Below are positions 15,652 through 22,743 of a stretch of 36,132 nucleotides of DNA, piece after piece (the stretch's first letter is position 1; every line of letters starts with the position of its first letter). This DNA is from Ruminococcaceae bacterium UBA2656 (GTDB lineage: Bacteria > Bacillota > Clostridia > Oscillospirales > Acutalibacteraceae), in assembly GCA_002359465.1 (NCBI GenBank), contig DENA01000009.1, forward strand, positions 90,499 through 126,630, in the 5' to 3' direction. The translations under genes and the position numbers were made by a program. The notes below the pieces were generated by a model, which saw only the letters and a program-made list of their open reading frames with translations, did not search any database and was not told the origin of the DNA.

Positions 15652-16026
15652 TTATTTAACTTCGACTTCTGCGCCGGCTTCAACCAGCTTTGCTTTAATG
15701 GCTTCGCAATCGTCCTTGGAAGCGCCTTCTTTAACAGCCTTCGGTGCGTTGTCAACGACTTCTTTTGCTTCCTTCAGGCCAAGACCTGTGATTTCACGGA
15801 CAACCTTGATAACCTGAATCTTGTTGGGACCAACAGCCTTAAGGATAACGTCGAACTCGGTTTTCTCTTCAACAGCGGCAGCAGCCGGAGCAGCGGTAGC
15901 GGCAACAGCAACAGGAGCGGCAGCGGATACGCCGAATTCCTCTTCAAGAGCTTTTACGAGCTCGGAAAGCTCAAGAACGGTAAGGGATTTTACATCTTCA
16001 ATTAACTTTACAACTTTATCTGACAT
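15652..16026 (-). CDS. rplL: Large ribosomal subunit protein bL12 (L7/L12)
   Basis: The mobile stalk protein that recruits translation GTPases. It is 124 aa, with the N-terminal dimerisation helix ([29 protein letters not shown]) and an alanine-rich hinge (about 35-52). The conserved C-terminal domain is [47 protein letters not shown] in segments. GGAGG precedes its ATG. It is the last gene of the ribosomal cluster and is followed by a terminator rather than rpoB. Confidence 0.98.
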   Translation of the reverse strand: MSDKVVKLIEDVKSLTVLELSELVKALEEEFGVSAAAPVAVAATAAPAAAAVEEKTEFDVILKAVGPNKIQVIKVVREITGLGLKEAKEVVDNAPKAVKEGASKDDCEAIKAKLVEAGAEVEVK

Positions 16027-16062
16027 TGATAGTTACCTCCAAAATTTTTATTTTTTAAAAAC

Positions 16063-16599
16063 TTATGCGTTGGCGGCCTGCTTTTCCGCAATCGCGTTCA
16101 AAGCGACGACCAAGCCCTTCATTGTGCCGTTAAGCACAGTAACGAAGCCTGTAATAGGAGCGTTCAAACCACCCAGAACCTGTGCGACCAAAACCTCTTT
16201 CGAAGGCAGAGCCGCCAGTTCCTTGACTCCGTCGGCGTCAATGGCGCCGCCGTCGACAAATCCGGCTTTGAGTTCAAACTTCTTGCTTGTTTCAGCAAAT
16301 TTAGCGAGGATTTTTGCGCTGGAAACGTAATCTTCCTTGCTGATTGCAAGCGCGGTGGTTCCTTCCAGAACATGGTCAAGCCCATCGATGCCGGCGTCCT
16401 TTAATGCAAGACGCAACAAGGTGTTCTTAACGACCATATACTCGTCTCCGGCCTCACGCAGTTCCTTGCGGAGCTTTGTGTCCTGAGCGACTGTAATACC
16501 CTTATAGTTGACAATGACACCGGTGCGTGCAGCTTTCAGGCTTTCGGTAAGAGCGGCAACCGCCTGCTTTTTCTGCTCTAAAATCTTTTCACTTGGCAA
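16063..16599 (-). CDS. rplJ: Large ribosomal subunit protein uL10
   Basis: The stalk base protein that binds 23S rRNA and carries L12 dimers on its C-terminal helix. The 178-aa sequence has the usual start (ILEQKKQAVAALTESLKAARTGVIVNYKGITVAQDTKLRKELREAG in segments), then VVKNTLLRLALKDAG, and an alanine-rich end. The start is TTG 16597-16599, seven bases after GGAGGTG. No closer ATG with a ribosome site exists. It is expressed with rplL from its own promoter through an L10 leader. Confidence 0.97.
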   Translation of the reverse strand: MPSEKILEQKKQAVAALTESLKAARTGVIVNYKGITVAQDTKLRKELREAGDEYMVVKNTLLRLALKDAGIDGLDHVLEGTTALAISKEDYVSSAKILAKFAETSKKFELKAGFVDGGAIDADGVKELAALPSKEVLVAQVLGGLNAPITGFVTVLNGTMKGLVVALNAIAEKQAANA

Positions 16600-16632
16600 A
16601 TGTATTCACCTCCGTCAGTTGGGATACGGCGC

Positions 16633-16775
16633 GCAAGAAAATGAAAAAGCCCTTCCCGCATCACCGCGGAAAGGGCATAAATACACAAATACATGCATAT
16701 CGGCTCTATCCTCGGCAGGCTGGGGAAAACCCATTAAGCAAATGCGCCTGCTGTCTTTGGAATAAAGAACAGCGA
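16633..16775 (-). ncRNA. L10 (rplJ) ribosomal protein leader
   Basis: The 5' untranslated region between the rplJ promoter and rplJ contains GCAGGCGCATTTGC, CCAGCCTGCCGAGG and then a strong hairpin. That hairpin, GCCCTTTCCGCGG...GCGGGAAGGGC (16676-16649), is followed by TTTTTCATTTTC. This arrangement matches the L10 leader of Firmicutes, in which the L10-L12 complex binds its own mRNA and promotes termination. Confidence 0.85.
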
Positions 16776-16780
16776 ATATT

Positions 16781-16809
16781 ATACTAGCACAGACCGTGCG
16801 GCCTGTCAA
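16781..16809 (-). promoter_or_regulatory. Promoter of rplJ-rplL
   Basis: On the minus strand, a consensus TTGACA (16809-16804) and TAGTAT (16786-16781) are 17 bases apart, just after the rplA stop codon. Predicted transcription starts near 16774, at the 5' end of the L10 leader. Confidence 0.75.
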
Positions 16810-16820
16810 GTCCTTTGTAA

Positions 16821-17513
16821 TCAGCCAACCTTGTTCGGGTTGATTCTGACACCGGGGCCCATCGTGGAAGCCACGACGCAGCTCTTGACGTACTGGCCCT
16901 TGGAAGCGGCCGGCTTTGCCTTTACGATTGCGCCGAGCAGTGCATCAAAGTTCTCGAGCAGCTTCTGGCCGCCGAAGGAAACCTTGCCGATGGTGCAGTG
17001 GATAATATTGGTCTTGTCAAGGCGGTACTCAATCTTACCTGCTTTGGCTTCAGCAATAGCCTTGCCGATTTCGCGGGTAACCGTACCGGCTTTCGGGTTA
17101 GGCATCAGACCGCGGGGGCCCAGCACCTTACCTAAACGGCCAACCAGACCCATCATGTCCGGAGTAGTGATCAAAATATCGAAGTCCATCCAGTTTTCGG
17201 TCTGAATCTTCTGTACCATTTCTTCCGCGCCGACAAATTCAGCGCCGGCTTCTTCCGCTTCTTTGGCGGCGTCGCCCTTGCAGATTGCAAGTACGCGGAC
17301 TTTCTTGCCGGTACCGTTCGGCAGTACGATTGCGCCACGGACCTGCTGGTCGGCATGACGGCTGTCAACACCCAGCTTGACATGGACTTCAACCGTCTCG
17401 TCAAACTTGGATGTTCCGGTCTTGACGCAAAGGTCAAGAGCCTCGTTCGCATCATAAAGCTTTGTACGGTCGACAAGCTTCATGTTATCAACGTATTTTT
17501 TTCCGTGTTTCAT
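16821..17513 (-). CDS. rplA: Large ribosomal subunit protein uL1
   Basis: The L1 stalk protein that helps release deacylated tRNA and commonly represses its own operon. The 230-aa sequence is canonical: [52 protein letters not shown], the long [21 protein letters not shown] motif (about 122-142), and a C-terminal [14 protein letters not shown] 17511-17513 follows AGGGAGG. A short L1-type site lies in the 60-base gap between rplK and rplA. Confidence 0.98.
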   Translation of the reverse strand: MKHGKKYVDNMKLVDRTKLYDANEALDLCVKTGTSKFDETVEVHVKLGVDSRHADQQVRGAIVLPNGTGKKVRVLAICKGDAAKEAEEAGAEFVGAEEMVQKIQTENWMDFDILITTPDMMGLVGRLGKVLGPRGLMPNPKAGTVTREIGKAIAEAKAGKIEYRLDKTNIIHCTIGKVSFGGQKLLENFDALLGAIVKAKPAASKGQYVKSCVVASTMGPGVRINPNKVG

Positions 17514-17532
17514 TGGTTTTCCTCCCTATTGA

Positions 17533-17565
17533 GTGGTAAAATCGGAGTAGAAAAGTTCCTCCCAC
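17533..17565 (-). promoter_or_regulatory. Putative L1-binding leader element before rplA
   Basis: On the minus strand, GTG-GGAG pairs with CTCC and then CAC, leaving an asymmetric internal loop GATTTTAC on the 3' side. This helix-loop-helix layout resembles L1 sites in 23S rRNA and in L11/L1 operon leaders. A longer version with the same GTGGGAGGAAC start lies before rplK. Confidence 0.55.
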
Positions 17566-17573
17566 CCGGGTGA

Positions 17574-17999
17574 TCAATCTACGACTTCAATACCCATGCT
17601 GCGCGCTGTTCCGGCAACCATGCTCATGGCTGTCTCGACAGAAGCTGCATTTAAGTCGGGCATTTTTGTTTCAGCTATCTTTCTGACCTGCTCGCGCGTA
17701 ATTTTTGCTACCTTTTTCTTGTTCGGTTCACCGGAACCGCTTTCAATGCCGCAGGCCTTTTTAATAAGGACGGCAGCCGGCGGGGTCTTGGTGATAAAGG
17801 TAAACGAACGATCCGCATAAACGGTGATGACAACAGGAATAATCAGTCCTACGTCGTTCTTTGTGCGCTCGTTGAATTCCTTTGTAAACGCCATGATGTT
17901 GACGCCGTGCTGACCAAGAGCCGGTCCAACAGGCGGCGCCGGGGTAGCCTTGCCAGCAGGTATCTGGAGCTTAATCAAGCCCGTAACCTTTTGAGCCAT
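17574..17999 (-). CDS. rplK: Large ribosomal subunit protein uL11
   Basis: Binds the GTPase-associated centre of 23S rRNA. The 141-aa sequence has the N-terminal domain ([35 protein letters not shown] in segments, proline-rich [11 protein letters not shown]) and the rRNA-binding C-terminal domain ([38 protein letters not shown] in segments, ending [12 protein letters not shown]). The ATG at 17997-17999 is preceded by GGAGGTGCAAACAA. It sits between nusG and rplA in the standard order. Confidence 0.98.
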   Translation of the reverse strand: MAQKVTGLIKLQIPAGKATPAPPVGPALGQHGVNIMAFTKEFNERTKNDVGLIIPVVITVYADRSFTFITKTPPAAVLIKKACGIESGSGEPNKKKVAKITREQVRKIAETKMPDLNAASVETAMSMVAGTARSMGIEVVD

Positions 18000-18020
18000 T
18001 TGTTTGCACCTCCAAAATTC

Positions 18021-18066
18021 GTGGTAGATGGCGGAGCGGATGAATCAGTTTATCCGTTCCTCCCAC
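18021..18066 (-). promoter_or_regulatory. Putative L1-binding leader element before rplK
   Basis: On the minus strand, GTGGGAGGAAC (18066-18056) starts a structure of GTG-GGAG, an inner hairpin GGAT...ATCC, CTCC, an internal loop GCCATCTAC, and CAC. The outer layout is the same as in the element before rplA. A separate small hairpin GGGGCACTGCCCC lies just upstream. Confidence 0.6.
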
Positions 18067-18116
18067 AGGGGCAGTGCCCCTCATAATAAGCGGTCTCCCG
18101 CAAATTATCGTGAATA

Positions 18117-18638
18117 TTATTCCATCGCCTCAGCCTGATCCAACTCAAGCTCAACCGGTGTTTCGCGTCCGAACATGGATACTGTTACACGAACGCGGTT
18201 CTTGTCGACATCCACCTCTTCAACAGTACCGACAAAGCCCTCGAGCGGGCCGTCGATAATATGGACGGAATCGCCGACGCTGTAGGAAACCTCAATTTCT
18301 TTCTGTTCAACACCCAATTTCGCCACTTCTTCATCCGTCAGCGGAATGGGTTTGGAAGACGGGCCCACAAAGCCCGTACAGCCCCTGATGTTGCGGACAA
18401 CATACCATGACTCATCGGTAAGGAGCATCTTCACCAAAACATAACCGGGGAAAATCTTGCGCTCAACGTCACGCCTTTTGTTATCTTTGATTTCGGTAAC
18501 AGTTTCCGTCGGCACTCGGATCTCCTGAATTAAATCATGGAGCTGACGGTTTTCCACAGTTTTTTCAAGATTAGAGGCTACCTTGTTTTCATACCCAGAA
18601 TAGGTATGAACAACATACCACTTTGCGTCTTCAGGCAT
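18117..18638 (-). CDS. nusG: Transcription termination/antitermination factor NusG
   Basis: Binds RNA polymerase and couples or pauses transcription. The 173-aa product has the NGN domain (KWYVVHTYSGYENKVASNLEK, residues 6-26, and RKIFPGYVLVKMLLTDESWYVVRNIRGCTGFVG) and a C-terminal KOW domain (VGDSVHIIDGPLEGFVGTVEEVD). Length is normal. ATG 18636-18638 follows GGAGGAAATTACT. It lies between secE and rplK as in most bacteria. Confidence 0.98.
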   Translation of the reverse strand: MPEDAKWYVVHTYSGYENKVASNLEKTVENRQLHDLIQEIRVPTETVTEIKDNKRRDVERKIFPGYVLVKMLLTDESWYVVRNIRGCTGFVGPSSKPIPLTDEEVAKLGVEQKEIEVSYSVGDSVHIIDGPLEGFVGTVEEVDVDKNRVRVTVSMFGRETPVELELDQAEAME

Positions 18639-18658
18639 AGTAATTTCCTCCGCTTATC

Positions 18659-18892
18659 CTACTTTGCAACATTCATAATCAATCCAAGCAGGTTCATGAG
18701 TAACGTGTCGAGCCCAAAGATGAACAGGCCGATCAGAAATATTGTTGCCAAAACAACGCCGGTATTCCTAAATACCGCCTGCGGTGTCGGCCATACAATC
18801 TTTTTGACTTCGTTTTTGCAGTCGCGGAAGAACTTTGAGGTATTTCTGCCTGCTCTGGCAAAAAAGTTCTCTTTCTTTGTTGTATCTGCCAT
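18659..18892 (-). CDS. secE: Protein translocase subunit SecE
   Basis: Stabilises SecY in the membrane channel. The 77-aa Gram-positive type has a charged cytoplasmic stretch with FFRDCKNEVKKIVWPTPQAVFRNTG (in parts, about 20-44) and one membrane helix (VVLATIFLIGLFIFGLDTLLM, about 45-65). ATG 18890-18892 follows GGAGGGAC. The spacing between rpmG, secE and nusG is 20 bases, consistent with one transcript. Confidence 0.96.
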   Translation of the reverse strand: MADTTKKENFFARAGRNTSKFFRDCKNEVKKIVWPTPQAVFRNTGVVLATIFLIGLFIFGLDTLLMNLLGLIMNVAK

Positions 18893-18912
18893 TTTTTGTC
18901 CCTCCGTCCGGA

Positions 18913-19062
18913 TTACTTCGTTTCTCTGTGAAGAGTGTGTTTCTTACAGAATCTGCAGTACTTGTTCATCTCAAGCCTGTCCGGATCATTCTTTTTGTTT
19001 TTCATCGTGTTGTAGTTGCGCTGTTTGCACTCAGTGCAGGCTAATGTAACTTTAACTCTCAT
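18913..19062 (-). CDS. rpmG: Large ribosomal subunit protein bL33
   Basis: A 49-aa protein ([17 protein letters not shown], then [12 protein letters not shown], then [12 protein letters not shown]), matching the zinc-binding form of L33. Two CxxC pairs are present: CTEC at 9-12 and CRFC in the C-terminal half. GGGAGGTGCCGTC precedes ATG 19060-19062. It opens the rpmG-secE-nusG cluster, as in Bacillus. Confidence 0.96.
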   Translation of the reverse strand: MRVKVTLACTECKQRNYNTMKNKKNDPDRLEMNKYCRFCKKHTLHRETK

Positions 19063-19164
19063 GACGGCACCTCCCGTTATACGGAAAAATATTTAGACCT
19101 TTTAAAGGTCTCAGCCTCCCTCTTAAAAGGGCGCAAAAAAATAACCCCTTTATGAGGTATAATA

Positions 19165-19194
19165 ATGATAGCATACTTCTGCCGGATCTGTCAA
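19165..19194 (-). promoter_or_regulatory. Promoter of the rpmG-secE-nusG-rplK-rplA operon
   Basis: On the minus strand, TTGACA (19194-19189) and TATCAT (19170-19165) are separated by 18 bases. The leader up to rpmG contains a short hairpin AGACCTTTTAAAGGTCT at about 19095-19111. Confidence 0.65.
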
Positions 19195-19240
19195 GTTTTT
19201 TTTATATTGCGGGGCGAAATTCGCCCCGCACACTTTACTG

Positions 19241-20032
19241 TTATTTCAATTCATTCAGGTTGGGAGCCACAAATCTTTTTTCCTTTTTCTTTTTCTCAGG
19301 CTTCACGGTTTTTCCCTTGAACTTTAATCCCGCGGTACAGCCTTTCTTCAGGTCGTCGCTGAACTGCGGCTTCATATTTTCCAGCGCCTGCTCCCGGACG
19401 CCGTTTAAGACCACAATCGTGATAATGGAACGGACGTCCATATCGCCGACGGTGTACATATCGTTAAGAAGGTCGCAGCAGCGTTTGATGCTGTCTGTTT
19501 TCGTACTCTGGATGCAAAGCGCGTCAATCTTCGGGGTCAGGTTTTCACGCGCAAAATGCACCGCGCGCACATCGCCGTACTGAGCCCGTTCACTGTTGAG
19601 TTCCTCTTTCAGCTCGGGGAAAATCCCGACAAAACGGTTAAAGAAGAAAACCGGATCGGCGTTGTTTTCATCGTCCTTCTTCCGCTTTTTTTTCGTCTTG
19701 ACCGCAGCCATGCGCTTTGGCCCCTCAATCGTCTCGACAAAGTCGTTCACAATGCTCTCGGCCTCGGAAAGGCTGTCGGTTTCAGGATCAAACAGCCAGA
19801 TGGAAATGGACTTCCACTTTAAATCCGGCTCCCCGTCCTCGGCATCACAGGTTCTAAGCTCAAAGCGCTTTTTTCCCTGATTGTAGAGAATACTGTAAGC
19901 GGTATTCTCCCCTTTAAACAGCACCGAACGGCCGTCGCTCTCCTGTTGTTCCCTATCGGCTTTGGCGAAACCCTGTCCGCTTAAAACCGCGCCAACTTTT
20001 TCAGCAATCAGGTCAAATGCCTTCTGCTCCAA
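19241..20032 (-). CDS. Uncharacterised lysine-rich 263-aa protein
   Basis: I do not recognise a family. The first ~110 residues look like a folded alpha/beta domain (FDLIAEKVGAVLSGQGF, SVLFKGENTAYSILYN, KKRFELRTCDAEDGEPDLKWKSISIWLFDPETDS). A basic linker KTKKKRKKDDENN follows near 135. A second domain from about 145 contains DPVFFFNRFVGIFPELKEEL, ARENLTPKIDALC and VRSIITIVVLNGVREQALENM. The tail is very basic (KGKTVKPEKKKKEKRF), which could suit nucleic acid binding. The start is probably TTG 20030-20032, eight bases after AGGAG. The frame remains open another 34 codons upstream without a ribosome site. There is no signal peptide or membrane helix. Confidence 0.75.
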   Translation of the reverse strand: MEQKAFDLIAEKVGAVLSGQGFAKADREQQESDGRSVLFKGENTAYSILYNQGKKRFELRTCDAEDGEPDLKWKSISIWLFDPETDSLSEAESIVNDFVETIEGPKRMAAVKTKKKRKKDDENNADPVFFFNRFVGIFPELKEELNSERAQYGDVRAVHFARENLTPKIDALCIQSTKTDSIKRCCDLLNDMYTVGDMDVRSIITIVVLNGVREQALENMKPQFSDDLKKGCTAGLKFKGKTVKPEKKKKEKRFVAPNLNELK

Positions 20033-20161
20033 AAAAATCACTCCTGAATTTGTATTGATAGTTCCGATATTATTCAACAAAAACCGGTATGTTTTCCTAA
20101 CCGCTCCCCACTGAAAAAGAGGGAGAGCAGTCATGTATCTTTATGAATTTTGTTAACTTTG

Positions 20162-20189
20162 ATAGTATGATTCTATGCGTGTTTATCAA
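20162..20189 (-). promoter_or_regulatory. Possible promoter of the unknown 263-aa gene
   Basis: On the minus strand, TTGATA (20189-20184) and TACTAT (20167-20162) are 16 bases apart, about 130 bases upstream of the start. Confidence 0.4.
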
Positions 20190-20240
20190 TTATACTACAT
20201 AAACACTTTTTTGTCACCATACAATTTAACAAAATTCCGA

Positions 20241-20269
20241 TTGCGCCTGTAAAAGCCTTGTGGTATGAT
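20241..20269 (+). promoter_or_regulatory. Possible promoter of ddl
   Basis: TTGCGC at 20241-20246 and TATGAT at 20264-20269, with a 17-base spacer, about 65 bases before the ddl start. Confidence 0.5.
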
Positions 20270-20334
20270 ATGTATTTGTAGTATTATGTATATTATTAAA
20301 ATAGGAAAAGAGTAAATCTTTGGAGGATATTATT

Positions 20335-21408
20335 ATGGATAAAAAACGGATTGCCGTTGTCTTCGGCGGCTGCTCATCCGAGCATGAAGTGTCATGCGTT
20401 TCCGCGGCCTCGGTAATCAACAATCTGCCAAAGGATAAGTACGAAATTGTCTGTCTCGGCATTACGAAGGACGGGCGCTGGTATCTGTTCAGCGGTTCTC
20501 CGGAGGAAATTGCCGACGGACGCTGGGAGCATGACCCGCTCAACCAGCCCGCGTTTATTTCTCCCGACAGGAGCATCCGTGGAATTGTCGTCGACGGTCA
20601 GATGGGTTTTGACGTCATCAAGGTGGACTGCGTGTTCCCTGTCCTGCACGGCAAAAACGGGGAAGACGGCACCGTGCAGGGGCTGTTGCAGCTGAGCGGA
20701 ATTCCGTTTGTCGGCTGCCGCGCGCTTGCTTCCGCCGACTGCATGGATAAGGCGGTCACTCACACGCTGCTGACCGCTGCGGGCATTCATCAGGCCAATT
20801 ACCTCTGGTTCTATGCCGAAAAATACAAAACCGGCGCGGCCAAAATAAAGTTAAAGATTGACGCAAGGCTTGGCTACCCCATTTTTGTAAAACCGGCGAA
20901 CGCGGGCTCCTCCGTCGGCGTCAGCAAGGTAAGCTGCGAAGCCGAGCTGGATGAAGCGGTGGCAAAAGCAGCGCATGAAGACGATAAAATTGTCGTGGAG
21001 GAAGCCATTACCGGTCAGGAGGTCGAGTGCGCCGTACTGGGCAACACGGAGCCGGAGGCTTCGACTGTCGGTGAAATCGCGGCTTCGGCGGAATTTTACG
21101 ACTATGACGACAAATATAAATCCGGAAAGTCCCAGCTCTATATTCCCGCGCACCTTGACGAAACGGTCATGGAGGAAATCCGTTCCACCGCAGTCCGGGC
21201 GTTCCGCATGACGGGGTGCAGCGGCCTTGCCCGTGTGGACTTTTTCGTGCGAAACGGCAAAGAGGTCATATTAAACGAACTGAACACCATGCCCGGCTTC
21301 ACCTCCATCAGCATGTATCCGAAGCTTTGGGAAGCCTCCGGCGTCCCCTACAGCGAGCTGCTGGATAAACTGGTGACGCTTTCCTTTGAGATCCGAACAC
21401 AATACTGA
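20335..21408 (+). CDS. ddl: D-alanine--D-alanine ligase
   Basis: An ATP-grasp ligase that joins two D-Ala for peptidoglycan. The 357-aa product begins MDKKRIAVVFGGCSSEHEVSCVSA. It contains FPVLHGKNGEDGTVQGLLQLSGIPFVGC, the ATP-grasp segment PIFVKPANAGSSVGVSK, the omega-loop EFYDYDDKYKSGKSQLYIPA, and the metal-binding ILNELNTMPGFTSISMYPKLW. The YDYDDKY loop fits a D-Ala-D-Ala ligase better than a D-Ala-D-Lac enzyme, but substrate choice is inference. Start is ATG 20335, eight bases after TTGGAGG. A TTG 15 bases earlier is unlikely because it overlaps the ribosome site. It heads a rightward group with murI. Confidence 0.94.
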   Translation: MDKKRIAVVFGGCSSEHEVSCVSAASVINNLPKDKYEIVCLGITKDGRWYLFSGSPEEIADGRWEHDPLNQPAFISPDRSIRGIVVDGQMGFDVIKVDCVFPVLHGKNGEDGTVQGLLQLSGIPFVGCRALASADCMDKAVTHTLLTAAGIHQANYLWFYAEKYKTGAAKIKLKIDARLGYPIFVKPANAGSSVGVSKVSCEAELDEAVAKAAHEDDKIVVEEAITGQEVECAVLGNTEPEASTVGEIAASAEFYDYDDKYKSGKSQLYIPAHLDETVMEEIRSTAVRAFRMTGCSGLARVDFFVRNGKEVILNELNTMPGFTSISMYPKLWEASGVPYSELLDKLVTLSFEIRTQY

Positions 21409-21438
21409 ATTTAAATCATTTTGGAGCGATGGAATAGA

Positions 21439-22251
21439 ATGGACAACAGACCGATCGGCGTCTTTGACTCCGGACTTGGCGGGCTGACCGCCGTTAAAGA
21501 GCTATTAACCATTATGCCGCAGGAAAGCATCATTTATTTCGGCGACACCGGCCGTGTTCCTTATGGGACGCGGGGCCGCGAGACCATTATCAAATACACA
21601 AAACAGGATATATCGTTTTTAGAATCGAACAATGTAAAAATAATTGTGGCCGCATGCAATACGGTAAGCTCGGTCGCGGACGGCATCGGCGACAACCTCT
21701 CCCTCCCGTTTACCGGCGTACTCAATCCCACAGCACAGGCCGCCGCCGCGGCCACCAAGAATAAGCGCGTTGGCGTCATCGGCACCACGGCGACCATACG
21801 CAGCGGTTCGTACCGGCGGGGGCTTGCCGCCACCGACCCTGAAATCAAGGGTTTTGACCGCGACTGCCCGCTGTTTGTCCCGCTGGTGGAAAACGGGTGG
21901 ATCTCCGAGGACGAGGAGGTCACGCGCCTTGTCGCGCAGCGCTACCTGACCCCGCTAAAGGATGCCGGGATCGATACTCTGATTATGGGCTGCACACACT
22001 ATCCCATTATTCAGCATATCATTTCGGAAGTGATGGGCAGCGGCGTAACACTGATTGACAGCGGAAAGGAGACCGCCTCCTACTGCGCCGGAGTATTGGC
22101 CGCGCGCGGCCTGCTCAGCGACAGAAAAGCCGACGGGGACTGCTCTTTCTATGTCAGTGATCAGGTAGAGGGCTTTTCCCGGATTGCGGGCATCTTCCTT
22201 GGGAAGGATATCAAACGGGAAGTCAGCCATGTGAATATTGATTTATATTAA
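21439..22251 (+). CDS. murI: Glutamate racemase
   Basis: Makes D-glutamate for peptidoglycan. The 270-aa product has both catalytic cysteines in their motifs: AACNTVSS (Cys73) and MGCTHYPII (Cys185). It also has the N-terminal PIGVFDSGLGGLTAVKEL and the YFGDTGRVPYGTRG loop. I chose ATG 21439. A TTG at 21421 is in frame but overlaps the GGAGCGATGG ribosome site. It follows ddl with a 30-base gap, so two cell-wall precursor enzymes are probably co-transcribed. Confidence 0.96.
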   Translation: MDNRPIGVFDSGLGGLTAVKELLTIMPQESIIYFGDTGRVPYGTRGRETIIKYTKQDISFLESNNVKIIVAACNTVSSVADGIGDNLSLPFTGVLNPTAQAAAAATKNKRVGVIGTTATIRSGSYRRGLAATDPEIKGFDRDCPLFVPLVENGWISEDEEVTRLVAQRYLTPLKDAGIDTLIMGCTHYPIIQHIISEVMGSGVTLIDSGKETASYCAGVLAARGLLSDRKADGDCSFYVSDQVEGFSRIAGIFLGKDIKREVSHVNIDLY

Positions 22252-22278
22252 AGGAATAAATTTGCAAGGAGTAAACAA

Positions 22279-22743
22279 ATGCTGGAAAATTACCTCATTT
22301 CCATTAAAGGCCGGCAGAAAATAGACAACGAAACCGGTGAAGTCGAACTGACCACCCTTGGTTCGTATGTTCAAAAGGGAAACAGCCGATACATCGTCTA
22401 TAAAGAATATGACGCGGAAAACAACAACGCCGCGCAAACCTCGGTGCTGAAGGTCGACGGCAGCTCGAAAGTGACCCTGATGCGGGGAGGGGCGGACAGC
22501 ACCCGCCTGATTCTGGAGAGCGGCAAACGTCACCTTTGCCAGTACGACACGGGCTTTGGAAACATGATGGTGGGTGTTTTCACCAGCAGGGTAAAATCAG
22601 AGCTCGGCGATTTGGGCGGAAATCTGGAAATCAACTATACATTGGATATCAATTCCAATTTATCAAGTTTAAATGAGCTCTTTATTACGGTCAAGGAGGC
22701 AAATAACAAAGATGTCAAAAATAGTGTTGCAGGCGACCAGTGA
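22279..22743 (+). CDS. DUF1934 / YwiB-like beta-barrel protein
   Basis: A 154-aa protein of the DUF1934 (YwiB) family, lipocalin-like barrels of unknown function often found next to argS. Typical features are the opening ENYLISIKGRQKID and the repeated strands YIVYKEYDAEN, TSVLKVDGSSKVTLMRGG and STRLILESGKRHLCQYDTGFG. The ending, LEINYTLDINSNLSSLNELFITVKE, is also typical. AAGGAG lies just before ATG 22279. Its 3' end overlaps argS by 32 bases, a sign of translational coupling. Confidence 0.88.
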   Translation: MLENYLISIKGRQKIDNETGEVELTTLGSYVQKGNSRYIVYKEYDAENNNAAQTSVLKVDGSSKVTLMRGGADSTRLILESGKRHLCQYDTGFGNMMVGVFTSRVKSELGDLGGNLEINYTLDINSNLSSLNELFITVKEANNKDVKNSVAGDQ

